DNA of 64,000 nucleotides from Pseudoalteromonas marina (GTDB lineage: Bacteria > Pseudomonadota > Gammaproteobacteria > Enterobacterales > Alteromonadaceae): assembly GCF_000238335.3 (NCBI RefSeq), contig NZ_AHCB03000006.1, forward strand, positions 124,001 to 188,000. The letters are read 5' to 3'. The position numbers and the translations under genes are program-made. The notes under the pieces were generated by a model that was not told the DNA's origin, did not search any database, and saw only the letters and a list, made by a program, of their open reading frames with translations. Position 1 is the first letter of the stretch; every line of letters begins with the position of its first letter. Shown here one piece after another: positions 36,537 to 46,596 of this stretch.

Positions 36537-37019
36537 ATGCTCTAACACACACTACTTAGTATTACTCCCCTACTGATTTTATCAGCGTCTGCTAGTGCCG
36601 AGCCCCCTAACAAAGTTAAAAACTGGGTTGGCGGAATCGATCATTTAGGTTTAACTGTTTCAGATTTAAATTCATCTAAAGTGTTTTTTACTGATGTGCT
36701 TGGTTTTAAAGTGCTGGGAAATGATCCGACTTATCCTGCGTACTTTTTATCTAATAAAAAAACAACCATTACATTGTGGCGAATTAAAAATAATGAAAAA
36801 CATGTAGAGTTTAATCGAGCAGAAAATGTGGGCCTACACCATTTAGCACTCAGTGTTGAGAGTATTGAAAAGTTAAGCAGGCTGCATAAGCACTTAAAAA
36901 TGCAAAATAATATTACTATAGAATTTGCACCAGAGAATTTAGGTAAAGGCCCTGCGCAGCACATGATGATAAGAGAGCCTAGCGGTAACCGTATTGAATT
37001 TATTGCAAGGCCTATCTAG
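36537..37019 (+). pseudogene. VOC-family (glyoxalase-like) protein with a stop at codon 3
   Basis: The frame starts ATG CTC TAA: a stop falls at codon 3, then the same frame stays open for 157 codons. The downstream part begins with a hydrophobic signal-peptide-like stretch (LLSITPLLILSASASAEPP) and continues with a complete VOC domain: IDHLGLTVSDL, LHHLALSVES and NRIEFIARP, containing the expected metal ligands His, His and Glu. The only in-frame GTG (36681) would lose the first strand and first ligand. Either it is a strain-level nonsense allele, a sequencing error, or it uses an unusual start. The substrate is unknown. It sits 73 bp after sapF. Confidence 0.7.
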
Positions 37020-37080
37020 CGCCCTAAAATGATTGGTATTATTACGCAGTGGTATAAACACACTCGAATTTAAAACAATA

Positions 37081-37107
37081 AAAAAGGCGCTCAGAGGCGC
37101 CTTTTTT
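37081..37107. terminator. Bidirectional terminator between VOC gene and ppiD
   Basis: A 10-bp stem AAAAAGGCGC/GCGCCTTTTT with a 6-base loop and A/T runs on both sides, between convergent genes. Confidence 0.88.
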
Positions 37108-37123
37108 AATAACCAAAATTAAC

Positions 37124-39025
37124 TTATTCAGCAGCTTGTTCAACTACTGGTAAATTAAGTTCAGCTTTAGCTTTAAGCGACTCTATGAAAACCATATAGT
37201 TTTTGTTTGCTTGAGCCATTGTAATGCTTTGTTTAGCTTGTGGGTCAATATCAGCCGTTACTGTAGCATCTGTCACTGAGTTAAGTGCAACAATCGCTGC
37301 ATCACCGTTATTTAAGTCAACAACATCTACCACTGCAGTGTCTGCTGGGTGAGCCATTTTAAATGCCTGAGTAACAATCGCAGGCGACACAGCAAAACTT
37401 TGACGATTTAGTTGTGACTCTTGACGAAGCGTTAAACCTTGCTCAGTTGCAATATCATTCAAACTTTTACCTGCTTGAATTTCAGCAAACAAACTACGCG
37501 CTTTATCTTTGGCAAGCTCAGAGGTCTTGTCATTTGCCAAGCGTGTTTTAATCTGTTCACTTACATCACTTAAAGGTTTGGTTGACGCTGGCTGATGCTC
37601 GTTAATACGCACGATAACAATGTGCTCATCGCCCAACTCAATAACTTCAGAGTTAACTTTGTCTTCAAGTAAGTCAACAGATGTTAGTGCAGTAATAACA
37701 GCCGGTGTATTTAACGGCTCAGGTAAAGCGTTCAATGCTAAAAGAGGGGTTGACTGAACTTCTAGTTCAGCAACTTCTGCTACATCATCTAAACGATCTG
37801 AAATTTCAAACGCGATTGCCCCCATTTCGGTTTGCTTATCGTAAAACGCATCAATTTTTTCAGCACGCTCTAATTCAGCACGTAAGTCGGCTTTTACATC
37901 ATCAAATGGTTTAACTTGTTGTGGCTGAATATCAGTCAGTTTAATGATGTGATAACCGAACTCTGACGCAACCACTTCTGAAAAATCACCTTTCGCTTCA
38001 AGTGAAAATGCTGCATCTTCAAATGCAGGATCCATTACATCACGTTCAATCCAATCAAGGTCACCGCCCATCTCTGCGCTAACGATATCATCAGATGAAG
38101 ACTCTGCGAGTTCAGCAAAGTCTGCACCTTGTTGAAGCTCAGCATAAAGCGCATCAACTTTAGCTTTAGCTGCATCATCGTCTTCACTATTATCTATTAA
38201 TATGTGTGACACACGGCGTTTTTCAGGCTCAACATATTGCGCCTTATTTTGCTCATAAGACGCTTTCACATCTTCTTCAGTCACTGAACCAACAACAATA
38301 TTTTCAGCTTTCAATTCGACATAGTTCACCGAGATAAGTTCTGGTGATAAAAACTGCGATGCATTTAGGTCATAGTAATCTGAAACTTCTTGCTCTGATA
38401 CTTCAACATTATCTGCAAGTGACTCTTTATTAATTACTAAGTAATCAATGCTACGAGTTTGTTGTTGAAGAGCAATAGCACTTTTAAGCTCGCTTTCAAG
38501 CGCAAAGTCTGTGCCTGCAACTGCTGATACTAACTGACTGCGTGTCATGTCTTCGCGAAGGTATTCACGAAAAGTATCTGGTTGGAAGTTCATTTGACGA
38601 ATTACTTGTAAATAACGATCGTTATTAAATTTATCGCCAAGTTGGAAGTAAGGCAATTCTAAAATTGTTTTACGAACTGTATCATCGCTTACGCGAAGGC
38701 CTAATTCTGCCGCTAACTGTGATTGCAATTCTTGTTGTACTAAACGGTCAATTACACCTTGACGAATTTGTGCCATATAATTTGGATCTGCAGCAATTTG
38801 TGTAAAGTACTCACCAAATTGTTGCTCTAAACGATTACGTTCGTTTTGGTACGCGCGGTTAAATTCCGTTTGGCTAATTTTAACTCCGTTTACTTCAGCA
38901 ACAGGTTGTTCCGTGGTTTGACCTAGGTAACTACCGATCCCTGCTAAAGCAAAAGATAAAATCACCGCGCCTAAAATTATTTTGGCTACAGGTCCTTGCG
39001 AACCTTCTCTGATTTTCTCAAGCAT
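37124..39025 (-). CDS. ppiD: Periplasmic folding chaperone PpiD
   Basis: A 633-residue inner-membrane-anchored chaperone that helps proteins leaving the Sec translocon. There is one N-terminal membrane helix (about 12-34), a SurA-like N-terminal region and a parvulin-type domain (RRVSHILI onward, about 265-360), then a long C-terminal region. PpiD parvulin domains are often enzymatically weak. It follows hupB, the conserved lon-hupB-ppiD order, but a terminator intervenes. Confidence 0.95.
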   Translation of the reverse strand: MLEKIREGSQGPVAKIILGAVILSFALAGIGSYLGQTTEQPVAEVNGVKISQTEFNRAYQNERNRLEQQFGEYFTQIAADPNYMAQIRQGVIDRLVQQELQSQLAAELGLRVSDDTVRKTILELPYFQLGDKFNNDRYLQVIRQMNFQPDTFREYLREDMTRSQLVSAVAGTDFALESELKSAIALQQQTRSIDYLVINKESLADNVEVSEQEVSDYYDLNASQFLSPELISVNYVELKAENIVVGSVTEEDVKASYEQNKAQYVEPEKRRVSHILIDNSEDDDAAKAKVDALYAELQQGADFAELAESSSDDIVSAEMGGDLDWIERDVMDPAFEDAAFSLEAKGDFSEVVASEFGYHIIKLTDIQPQQVKPFDDVKADLRAELERAEKIDAFYDKQTEMGAIAFEISDRLDDVAEVAELEVQSTPLLALNALPEPLNTPAVITALTSVDLLEDKVNSEVIELGDEHIVIVRINEHQPASTKPLSDVSEQIKTRLANDKTSELAKDKARSLFAEIQAGKSLNDIATEQGLTLRQESQLNRQSFAVSPAIVTQAFKMAHPADTAVVDVVDLNNGDAAIVALNSVTDATVTADIDPQAKQSITMAQANKNYMVFIESLKAKAELNLPVVEQAAE

Positions 39026-39071
39026 TTGTTTATCTCTTTTTGATCAAGGCTCAATACCTTGTCACATGTAA

Positions 39072-39105
39072 AAAAAGCGTATCTTACCAGATACGCTTTT
39101 TCACT
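39072..39105 (-). terminator. Intrinsic terminator after hupB
   Basis: A 13-bp perfect stem with a 4-base loop (39072-39084 with 39089-39101) with T-runs at the ends; reading on the minus strand it closes hupB before ppiD. Confidence 0.85.
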
Positions 39106-39196
39106 TGAAGTAACTAGCGGTAAAGTTACTCAATTCAACTGTTAGGCTGATTAAGTAACTTTACTTTCGCCATAACTAATCTGTTTAAACTATTGA

Positions 39197-39469
39197 TTAG
39201 TTTACTGCGTCTTTAAGCGCTTTACCGGCTTTGAAAGCTGGAATGTTTGCAGCAGCGATTTGAATAGTTTCACCAGTTTGTGGGTTACGGCCAGCTCGTG
39301 CAGCACGTTCACGTACTGAGAAAGTACCAAAACCAACAAGTGCAACTGAGTCGCCATCTTTAAGCGCGCCAGATACAGATTCGATGAATGAATCAAGTGC
39401 ACGACCTGCAGCCGCTTTAGAAATGTCAGCATCAGCTGCGATTTGATCGATTAATTGAGATTTATTCAC
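39197..39469 (-). CDS. hupB: DNA-binding protein HU-beta
   Basis: A 90-residue nucleoid protein. I take the GTG at 39469, giving [20 protein letters not shown], the exact HU length and N-terminus, with GAGG eight bases upstream. The DNA-binding arm sequence [20 protein letters not shown] is intact. It lies between lon and ppiD as in other gammaproteobacteria. Confidence 0.96.
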   Translation of the reverse strand: MNKSQLIDQIAADADISKAAAGRALDSFIESVSGALKDGDSVALVGFGTFSVRERAARAGRNPQTGETIQIAAANIPAFKAGKALKDAVN

Positions 39470-39582
39470 AATATCATCCTCTTTCATTGTTATTATCAAG
39501 AGCGATGGTTTTTTAAACTAACATCACTTTTTTGAAAATTTTAGAGCAAACTTGTAATGCTCACATGATTATATTTTTCTTG

Positions 39583-39608
39583 AGCCTAGGCCACATAAGG
39601 CCTAGGCT
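39583..39608. repeat. GC-rich hairpin between lon and hupB
   Basis: AGCCTAGGCC and GGCCTAGGCT form a perfect 10-bp stem with a 6-base loop. No T-run follows on either strand, so it is not a standard terminator; it could protect or pause the lon transcript. Confidence 0.6.
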
Positions 39609-39679
39609 TGAAAACCAGTGCTTAACTTATCATACCGTTTAGATTTGAAAAGCCCTAAAAAGCACTTTTTTTACGTTTT

Positions 39680-42040
39680 TTACTGCTTTTTCTCTGTTTC
39701 GACTGAAAAACTCTCAACAGGATGTACCAAAGCAAGTTTTAACACCTCATCAATCCATGTAACTGGGTGAATATCAAGACCTGCCAGTACGTTATCTGGG
39801 ATCTCTTTTAAGTCACGTTCGTTAATTTTTGGAATAATAACGGTTTTTATTCCACCACGGTGCGCAGCTAGTAACTTCTCTTTTAAGCCACCAATAGGCA
39901 GAACTTCACCACGAAGCGTTATTTCGCCAGTCATAGCAACATCAGCTTTAACTGGATTACCTGTTAAACTCGACACCAGACCAGTCACCATGGCTGCACC
40001 AGCACTTGGGCCATCTTTTGGTGTTGCACCTTCAGGAACGTGAACATGAATGTCACGCTTTTCATAAAAATCACTGTTGATGCGAAAAGTATCAGCACGA
40101 TTACGCACAACGGTCATTGCTGCTTGAATCGACTCTTGCATTACATCGCCAAGTGAACCGGTGTAAGTCAATTTACCTTTTCCTGGCACGGCTGCACATT
40201 CGATTGTCAGTAAATCACCACCAACCTCAGTCCATGCAAGACCTGTAACTTGGCCGATGCGGTCACCATCTTCTGCTTTACCATAGTCAAAACGTTGAAC
40301 GCCTAAGTACTCTTCTAAATTATCTTGATTAATAGTCACCGTTTTAGTGTCTTTTTCAATCAGAATATTTTTAACAGCTTTGCGGCACAACTTAGAAATT
40401 TCTCGTTCTAGATTACGGACACCCGCTTCACGCGTGTAATAGCGAATAATGCCGATAATTGCACTATCGTCTATTTCAATCTCGTTGTCTTTTAAGCCAT
40501 TACGCTTTACTTGCTTAGTGATCAGGTGCTCTTTTGCAATATTAAGCTTTTCGTCTTCTGTATATCCTGACAAACGAATAACTTCCATACGGTCTAAAAG
40601 AGGACCAGGGATGTTAAAACTATTCGAAGTAGCGACAAACATAACATCCGATAAATCAAAATCTACTTCAAGATAATGATCGGCAAAATGGCTGTTTTGC
40701 TCAGGATCCAGTACTTCTAACAATGCTGAAGCTGGGTCGCCGCGCATATCTGAAGACATTTTGTCGATTTCATCTAATAAAAATAGTGGGTTTTTGACCC
40801 CTACTTTTGTCATGTTTTGAATTAGCTTACCAGGCATAGAACCAATATACGTTCGACGATGGCCTCGGATTTCGGCTTCATCACGAACACCGCCTAACGC
40901 CATACGAATATACTTACGGCCAGTAGAACGGGCAATAGACTGACCAAGTGATGTTTTACCGACACCTGGAGGTCCTACAAGGCACAAAATTGGACCTTTA
41001 AGCTTGTTAGTACGCTGTTGTACCGCTAGGTACTCTAAAATACGTTCTTTTACTTTATCAAGGCCATGATGCTCACTGTCTAATATTTTTTGTGCACCAG
41101 CTAAATCTTTTTTAACTTTTGAACGTTTTTTCCATGGCACGTTAATTAATGTATCGATGTAAGAACGTACAACCGTTGCCTCAGCGGACATTGGCGACAT
41201 CATCTTCAGTTTATTAAGTTCTGTCGTGGCTTTTTCTTGTGCTTCTGATGACATACCCGATTCTTCAATACGCTTTTTGAGCGCTTCAAACTCATCAGGA
41301 ACATCATCAAGTTCACCAAGCTCTTTTTGAATGGCTTTCATTTGCTCGTTGAGGTAATACTCGCGCTGAGATTTTTCCATCTGCTTTTTAACGCGGGTAC
41401 GGATCTTCTTCTCAACCTGCAATAAGTCGATTTCACCTTCCATCAGGGCCATTAGGTATTCTAAACGCTCTGTCACGCTTGAAATTTCTAGCACTTTTTG
41501 TTTTTCAGGCACTTTTAAAGGCATATGCGCAGCCATTGTGTCTGCAAGTCGCGCTGGTTCATCAATACCTGATACCGAAGTGAGCACTTCTGGTGGAATT
41601 TTTTTATTGAGCTTTACATAGCCTTCAAATTGGCTAATTGCGCTTCGAATAAATACATCTTGCTCTTGTTCATCAATTAAATCTGATTCAATAAATTGAG
41701 CATCGGCAACAAAAAACTCGTCGTTATCAACGAAGTCTTTGATTTCAGCGCGCTGTGTGCCTTCTACCAATACTTTTACTGTCCCGTCAGGGAGTTTTAA
41801 TAATTGAAGTACAGTTGCAATAGTACCAATGCGATAAATATCATCTTGCTCTGGTTCGTCTACAGTTGCATCTTTTTGTGCAACCAAGAAAATTTGTTTG
41901 TCTTTATCCATTGCCGCTTCAAGGCATTTTATTGATTTTTCACGGCCTACAAAAAGCGGGATCACCATGTGTGGGTACACCACAACATCGCGCAGTGCTA
42001 GCACTGGGATTTCGACTTGGTCGGTTCTCTCAAGCGTCAT
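39680..42040 (-). CDS. lon: ATP-dependent protease Lon
   Basis: A 786-residue soluble AAA+ serine protease for misfolded and regulatory proteins. It has the N-terminal substrate domain (about 1-300), Walker A GPPGVGKTS near 355 and the catalytic Ser679 in KDGPSAGAAM with the later Lys. Length and numbering match E. coli. A sigma-32-type promoter lies 45 bp upstream. Confidence 0.97.
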   Translation of the reverse strand: MTLERTDQVEIPVLALRDVVVYPHMVIPLFVGREKSIKCLEAAMDKDKQIFLVAQKDATVDEPEQDDIYRIGTIATVLQLLKLPDGTVKVLVEGTQRAEIKDFVDNDEFFVADAQFIESDLIDEQEQDVFIRSAISQFEGYVKLNKKIPPEVLTSVSGIDEPARLADTMAAHMPLKVPEKQKVLEISSVTERLEYLMALMEGEIDLLQVEKKIRTRVKKQMEKSQREYYLNEQMKAIQKELGELDDVPDEFEALKKRIEESGMSSEAQEKATTELNKLKMMSPMSAEATVVRSYIDTLINVPWKKRSKVKKDLAGAQKILDSEHHGLDKVKERILEYLAVQQRTNKLKGPILCLVGPPGVGKTSLGQSIARSTGRKYIRMALGGVRDEAEIRGHRRTYIGSMPGKLIQNMTKVGVKNPLFLLDEIDKMSSDMRGDPASALLEVLDPEQNSHFADHYLEVDFDLSDVMFVATSNSFNIPGPLLDRMEVIRLSGYTEDEKLNIAKEHLITKQVKRNGLKDNEIEIDDSAIIGIIRYYTREAGVRNLEREISKLCRKAVKNILIEKDTKTVTINQDNLEEYLGVQRFDYGKAEDGDRIGQVTGLAWTEVGGDLLTIECAAVPGKGKLTYTGSLGDVMQESIQAAMTVVRNRADTFRINSDFYEKRDIHVHVPEGATPKDGPSAGAAMVTGLVSSLTGNPVKADVAMTGEITLRGEVLPIGGLKEKLLAAHRGGIKTVIIPKINERDLKEIPDNVLAGLDIHPVTWIDEVLKLALVHPVESFSVETEKKQ

Positions 42041-42084
42041 TATATTTCTCTTCGCACTTCATTTATTTAAAAGATTACTCAAGT

Positions 42085-42112
42085 ATATGGGGATAACCAC
42101 ATTAAAGTTCAA
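42085..42112 (-). promoter_or_regulatory. Heat-shock (sigma-32) promoter of lon
   Basis: Minus strand: -35 TTGAAC (42107-42112), 14-bp spacer, -10 CCCCATAT (42085-42092). This fits the sigma-32 pattern CTTGAAA-N11-15-CCCCATNT, and lon is a standard heat-shock gene. Confidence 0.75.
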
Positions 42113-42143
42113 CAATTTTCCCCGACTCGTTTAAATTAATTAT

Positions 42144-42171
42144 AAAAAAAGGAGCCCTAGGCTCCTTTTTA
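42144..42171 (-). terminator. Intrinsic terminator after clpX
   Basis: An 11-bp stem AAAAAGGAGCC/GGCTCCTTTTT (42146-42156 with 42160-42170) with a small loop, followed by T residues on the minus strand, 20 bp past the clpX stop. Confidence 0.85.
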
Positions 42172-42189
42172 ATGCAAATAGCTTAAAAA

Positions 42190-43473
42190 CTATTCAGATG
42201 CTGCTTTATCTTGATTATTATTTTCATATATCAAGATTGGATCAGACTCACCTTTAATTACCGTTTCGTCAATAACTACTTTGCTGACATCATCCATAGA
42301 TGGAAGTTCGTACATGGTATCTAGTAAAATACCTTCTACGATAGAGCGAAGGCCACGTGCACCGGTTTTACGAACCATTGCTTTGTGAGCTATAGCAGAT
42401 AAAGCATCATCACGGAACTCAAGCTCTACATCTTCCATACCAAACAACACTGAGAACTGTTTAGTAATCGCGTTTTTAGGCTCACTTAGAATCTGTACGA
42501 GTGCAGCCTCATCTAACTCTGTGAGTGTAGCAACTACAGGTAAACGGCCAATAAATTCAGGTATTAAACCGTATTTCACTAAGTCTTCGGGCTCTACGTC
42601 TTTAAACGTTTCGCTTAAAGAACGCGTTTCTGCAGACTCTTTAACACTAACGCCAAAACCAATGCCAGTATTTTTATGGCTACGTTGCTCAATTACTTTA
42701 TCAAGCCCTGAAAACGCACCACCACAAATAAACAAGATTTTAGACGTATCTACTTGTAAAAATTCTTGCTGTGGGTGTTTGCGTCCACCTTGAGGAGGCA
42801 CAGAAGCAATCGTACCCTCAATTAGCTTAAGTAATGCTTGTTGCACACCTTCACCCGACACATCGCGCGTGATTGATGGGTTATCTGATTTGCGAGAAAT
42901 TTTGTCTATTTCATCAATGTATACAATGCCACGCTGTGCTTTTTCCACATCGTAGTCGCATTTTTGCAATAGTTTTTGGATGATATTTTCTACATCCTCG
43001 CCCACGTAACCGGCTTCGGTAAGTGTCGTTGCATCAGCCATTGTAAACGGTACGTCAAGTAAACGAGCCAGCGTCTCTGCTAGTAATGTTTTACCACTAC
43101 CAGTCGGACCTATTAGCAAAATATTACTTTTGCTAAGCTCAATATCTTGCTTGGTTGATTGATTACGAAGACGTTTGTAATGGTTGTAAACAGCAACAGA
43201 CAATACTTTTTTCGCATGGTCTTGGCCGATAACGTAGTCGTCTAGGTGTTTTCGAATTTCTTTTGGAACAGGTAGTTTATCAGACGAGTCATGCTTAGGA
43301 GCAATATCTTTGATCTCTTCCCTGATAATATCGTTACACAACTCTACACATTCATCACAAACGTATACTGAAGGGCCTGCAATTAATTTGCGTACTTCGT
43401 GCTGGCTCTTGCCACAAAAAGAGCAGTATAACAATTTATTACTTTTGTCGCCGTCTGTAGGAGTGTCAGACAT
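42190..43473 (-). CDS. clpX: ATP-dependent unfoldase ClpX
   Basis: The AAA+ specificity subunit of ClpXP. The 427 residues have the N-terminal C4 zinc finger (CSFCGKS and CDECVELC), Walker A GPTGSGKT near 120, Walker B VYIDEIDK and the IGFGV loop that docks on ClpP. It lies 133 bp after clpP in the normal order tig-clpP-clpX-lon. Confidence 0.97.
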   Translation of the reverse strand: MSDTPTDGDKSNKLLYCSFCGKSQHEVRKLIAGPSVYVCDECVELCNDIIREEIKDIAPKHDSSDKLPVPKEIRKHLDDYVIGQDHAKKVLSVAVYNHYKRLRNQSTKQDIELSKSNILLIGPTGSGKTLLAETLARLLDVPFTMADATTLTEAGYVGEDVENIIQKLLQKCDYDVEKAQRGIVYIDEIDKISRKSDNPSITRDVSGEGVQQALLKLIEGTIASVPPQGGRKHPQQEFLQVDTSKILFICGGAFSGLDKVIEQRSHKNTGIGFGVSVKESAETRSLSETFKDVEPEDLVKYGLIPEFIGRLPVVATLTELDEAALVQILSEPKNAITKQFSVLFGMEDVELEFRDDALSAIAHKAMVRKTGARGLRSIVEGILLDTMYELPSMDDVSKVVIDETVIKGESDPILIYENNNQDKAASE

Positions 43474-43606
43474 TCAGCTACCTCATCTTATTACGTTGGC
43501 CACCAAAATTTATGGTGGCTATTTCAATACGCTTAACTATAACAAAATTTATTGTTTTTCGCATAGTAACTAAAAGTGATTAACAGGTCCCCTGCTCACC
43601 AAGCGC

Positions 43607-44224
43607 TTACTTTTTATCGCGATTTGCAAATACTGAGTCAACTAAGCCGTACTCTACAGCTTCTGAAGCGCTCATGAAGTTGTCACGATCAGTATCTTTT
43701 GAAATCACATCTAACGGCTGACCCGTGTGTTCTGCCATTAAGCGATTTAGCTTATCTTTAATAGATAGTATTTCTTTGGCGTGTATTTCAAAGTCAGACG
43801 CCTGACCTTGGAAACCACCTAAAGGTTGGTGGATCATTACACGTGAGTTAGGTAAGCAAAAACGTTTACCTTTAGCACCAGCGGTAAGCAAAAATGCCCC
43901 CATGCTCGCTGCTTGTCCTACACAAATAGTACTCACATCAGGTTTGATAAAGTTCATTGTGTCGTAAATTGCCATACCAGCAGTTACTGAGCCACCCGGT
44001 GAATTTATGTATAAGAAAATATCTTTATCAGGGTTCTCTGATTCTAAAAATAGCATTTGCGCTAAAATTAGATTTGCCATGTTGTCTTCAACTTGGCCTG
44101 TTAAAAAAATAATACGCTCTTTTAAAAGTCGCGAATAAATATCATACGAGCGCTCACCTTTTGGTGTTTGCTCAACAACCATAGGGACCAATGCATTTAG
44201 GGGATCTGTAATACCAGTATTCAT
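43607..44224 (-). CDS. clpP: ATP-dependent Clp protease proteolytic subunit
   Basis: A 205-residue serine protease that forms the double-heptamer chamber. The catalytic Ser107 (GQAASMGAF) and His132 (MIHQPLGG) are clear, and the Asp follows near residue 181. A short N-terminal propeptide is likely. It is the partner of the adjacent ClpX. Confidence 0.97.
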   Translation of the reverse strand: MNTGITDPLNALVPMVVEQTPKGERSYDIYSRLLKERIIFLTGQVEDNMANLILAQMLFLESENPDKDIFLYINSPGGSVTAGMAIYDTMNFIKPDVSTICVGQAASMGAFLLTAGAKGKRFCLPNSRVMIHQPLGGFQGQASDFEIHAKEILSIKDKLNRLMAEHTGQPLDVISKDTDRDNFMSASEAVEYGLVDSVFANRDKK

Positions 44225-44302
44225 ACTTATTTAATTCCTTATGCGCTTATACTTATCCTTATTATAAGGAAGCATAGTTATCGTTTTTCGCAAATTAAGA
44301 GC

Positions 44303-44357
44303 CAAAAACTAAAAATGGCCCGGGCACGCTGTTTAAACAGTGTAACACGAGCCATTT
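44303..44357 (-). terminator. Terminator after tig
   Basis: AAATGGCTCG pairs with CGGGCCATTT (44348-44357 with 44313-44322) with one mismatch, an inner palindrome CTGTTTAAACAG, and a T-rich tail TTAGTTTTT on the minus strand. It separates tig from clpP. Confidence 0.7.
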
Positions 44358-44389
44358 AATCGTTAGCGAGAGCTTAAGTCAATGACTTA

Positions 44390-45694
44390 TTAAGCACCTT
44401 GCTGCGGATTCATGATGTCATCAAATGCTTTTTCAACGTCTGAAACATTTGCTTTAGCTAAAATAGCTTCAACAGCTTGCTCTTCCATTGCAACATTACG
44501 CATTTGTTGCATAAGTTGATCATTTGCTTTGTAGTATTCTACTACTTCAGTTGGATCTTCGTATGCAGAAGCCACTGTTGCAATTAATGCTTCAACTTTA
44601 GCATCATCAACTTTAATGTCGTTAGCTTTGATTACTTCGCCTAATAAAAGACCAGTTTTAACGCGTGTTACAGCTTGCTCATGGAACAATTCAGCTGGAA
44701 GCTCAGGCATGTTTTTAGCGTCACCGCCAAAACGTTGAGCTGCTTGCTGACGTAATGCGTCAACTTCTTGATCAACAAGTGCTTTTGGCACTTCAATTTC
44801 GTTGTTTTCTAAAAGACCTTTGATTGCTTGGTCTTTAACGTTAGCTTTAACCGCTTGGTCAAGTTCACGCGTCATGTTCTTTTTAACTTCTTCTTTAAGC
44901 GCGTCTACGCCGCCTTCGGTAACACCGAATTTAGTTGCAAACTCTTCGCTTAATTCAGGAAGCTCTTGCGCTTCTACTTTTTTCACTGTGATAGTGAATT
45001 GAGCTGCTTTACCTTTAAGGTTTTCAGCATGGTAATCTTCAGGGAATGTTACATCTGCAACAACTTCTTCGCCTGCTTTCTTACCAACGATGTTATCTTC
45101 AAAACCTGGGATCATACGACCTTGACCAAGCTCTAATGGGAAGTCATCAGCTTTACCGCCTTCAAAAACTTCACCGTCGATAGTACCTACGAAATCAACT
45201 GTTACACGGTCACTTTCGCCAGCAGCTGTATCAACTTCAGCCCATTCTGCGTGTTGCTTACGAAGAGTTTCTAGCATGTTAGCTAAGTCTTCGTCAGTTA
45301 CTGTTACCGCTGGTTTTTCAACAGCAATTTTGTCTAAACCTTGAACTTCAACTTCAGGGTAAACTTCAAATGTAGCTGAGAATTCTAAATCTTTACCTGC
45401 TTCAAGTGATTTAGGAGCGAATGAAGGCGCGCCAGCAGGGTTAATTTTTTCAGCAACGATTGCTTCAATGTAGTTACGTTGCATTACTTCGCCAGCAACT
45501 TCTTGACGAACTGCAGCGCCAAAACGCTTGTTAATTACAGATACAGGTACCTTACCAGCACGGAAACCATCTATACGCTGTGTTTTTGACAGTTGTTGTA
45601 GGCGTTTTTTTACTTCGGTCTCAACGTTCTCTGCAGGAACGGTGATAGTTATACGGCGCTCAAGGCCTTGGGTCGTCTCAACAGAAACTTGCAT
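44390..45694 (-). CDS. tig: Trigger factor
   Basis: The ribosome-bound chaperone and prolyl isomerase. The 434 residues have the ribosome-docking loop GFRAGKVP near residue 43, a central FKBP-type domain (about 160-245) and the C-terminal helical arms. GAGGTAAATC precedes the ATG. It is the first gene of the tig-clpP-clpX-lon series. Confidence 0.97.
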   Translation of the reverse strand: MQVSVETTQGLERRITITVPAENVETEVKKRLQQLSKTQRIDGFRAGKVPVSVINKRFGAAVRQEVAGEVMQRNYIEAIVAEKINPAGAPSFAPKSLEAGKDLEFSATFEVYPEVEVQGLDKIAVEKPAVTVTDEDLANMLETLRKQHAEWAEVDTAAGESDRVTVDFVGTIDGEVFEGGKADDFPLELGQGRMIPGFEDNIVGKKAGEEVVADVTFPEDYHAENLKGKAAQFTITVKKVEAQELPELSEEFATKFGVTEGGVDALKEEVKKNMTRELDQAVKANVKDQAIKGLLENNEIEVPKALVDQEVDALRQQAAQRFGGDAKNMPELPAELFHEQAVTRVKTGLLLGEVIKANDIKVDDAKVEALIATVASAYEDPTEVVEYYKANDQLMQQMRNVAMEEQAVEAILAKANVSDVEKAFDDIMNPQQGA

Positions 45695-46048
45695 GATTTA
45701 CCTCAATATTCAATTTTGGCGACTGTTCGCCTTCCTTACAAACAAAGTGATCTGCATGAGTCTTGATAAAGTTTAAGCGATTTTTCACACTTAAAAGCAT
45801 CCGTCGCTACCATGAGATACCATTGCTGCTTTGCCCTTAGGGCACTATGTTAAACAATAGACGCGGCATTATAACCTAATATTTATGATAGTCGAGTATG
45901 GGGGGCAATTATTTGGGATAGATTGGGTACTACAGCACCTAACCGAGTAAAAAACAGGCTAACCGTTGTTTTCAGAGGTTTAAGTGAGATTTATTTATAG
46001 CAATATAAAAATAGAATAAAAAAAACAGAGGAGTTATAAATAAGAAAA
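45695..46048. other. Gene-free stretch: tig leader and tRNA operon tail
   Basis: These 354 bp have no credible coding frame. The left half is the tig leader (about 165 bases) with its promoter and a small GCCC/GGGC hairpin at 45830-45843. The right half is AT-rich sequence downstream of the tRNA operon; I see no convincing terminator there. Confidence 0.6.
45868..45895 (-). promoter_or_regulatory. tig promoter
   Basis: Minus strand -35 TCGACT (45890-45895), 16-bp spacer and perfect -10 TATAAT (45868-45873), followed by GC-rich GCCGCG. Located about 170 bp upstream of the tig ATG. Confidence 0.6.
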
Positions 46049-46125
46049 TGGTCGGCGATGCAGGATTTGAACCTGCGACCCCTTGGACCCAAACCAAGTG
46101 CGCTACCAAACTGCGCTAATCGCCG
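46049..46125 (-). tRNA. tRNA-Pro(UGG), copy 1
   Basis: 77 bases including encoded CCA. The acceptor CGGCGAT pairs with ATCGCCG; the anticodon arm CTTGG-TTTGGGT-CCAAG gives UGG; the T-arm is GCAGG-TTCAAAT-CCTGC. It is identical in sequence to the other two Pro copies and is last in the operon. Confidence 0.95.
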
Positions 46126-46195
46126 ACATTGAAGGCTAAGCTTCTTTTTTCATACTGAACAATTAAACAGAGCGTTTAAAACCACTTTGAGAAAG

Positions 46196-46272
46196 TGGTC
46201 GGCGATGCAGGATTTGAACCTGCGACCCCTTGGACCCAAACCAAGTGCGCTACCAAACTGCGCTAATCGCCG
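46196..46272 (-). tRNA. tRNA-Pro(UGG), copy 2
   Basis: Same 77-base sequence as the other Pro copies, CCA encoded, anticodon UGG. It lies 13 bases downstream of tRNA-His and 70 bases upstream of copy 1. Confidence 0.95.
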
Positions 46273-46285
46273 ATATTCTTGTAAA

Positions 46286-46362
46286 TGGGGTGACTGATGG
46301 GGCTCGAACCCACGACAACCGGAATCACAATCCGGGGCTCTACCAACTGAGCTACAATCACC
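46286..46362 (-). tRNA. tRNA-His(GUG)
   Basis: Acceptor GTGATTG with CAGTCAC (one G-T pair), a genomic G at -1 and C73 as discriminator, the pair that marks tRNA-His. The anticodon loop TTGTGAT gives GUG. CCA is encoded. Confidence 0.95.
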
Positions 46363-46384
46363 GCTATATTCACATGTTTTCAAA

Positions 46385-46461
<77 letters not shown>

Positions 46462-46519
46462 ATCGAAAACTTCATAGTTTACCAATAAGCTATTCGATTA
46501 TAATCAAATTATAAAAAAA

Positions 46520-46596
46520 TGGTCGGCGATGCAGGATTTGAACCTGCGACCCCTTGGACCCAAACCAAGTGCGCTACCAAACTGCGCTAATCGCCG
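46520..46596 (-). tRNA. tRNA-Pro(UGG), copy 3
   Basis: First gene of the operon, same 77-base sequence as the other two Pro copies with CCA encoded and anticodon UGG. The promoter is 45 bp upstream. Confidence 0.95.

Noticed and set aside
36681..37019. Functional VOC gene starting at the GTG at 36681
   Set aside because: This start removes the first beta strand and the first metal-binding His, and no ribosome site precedes it, so the upstream broken ATG is the better original start.
36537..37019. Fosfomycin or glyoxal resistance function for the VOC protein
   Set aside because: The VOC fold alone does not define a substrate, and the apparent export signal argues against cytosolic resistance enzymes.
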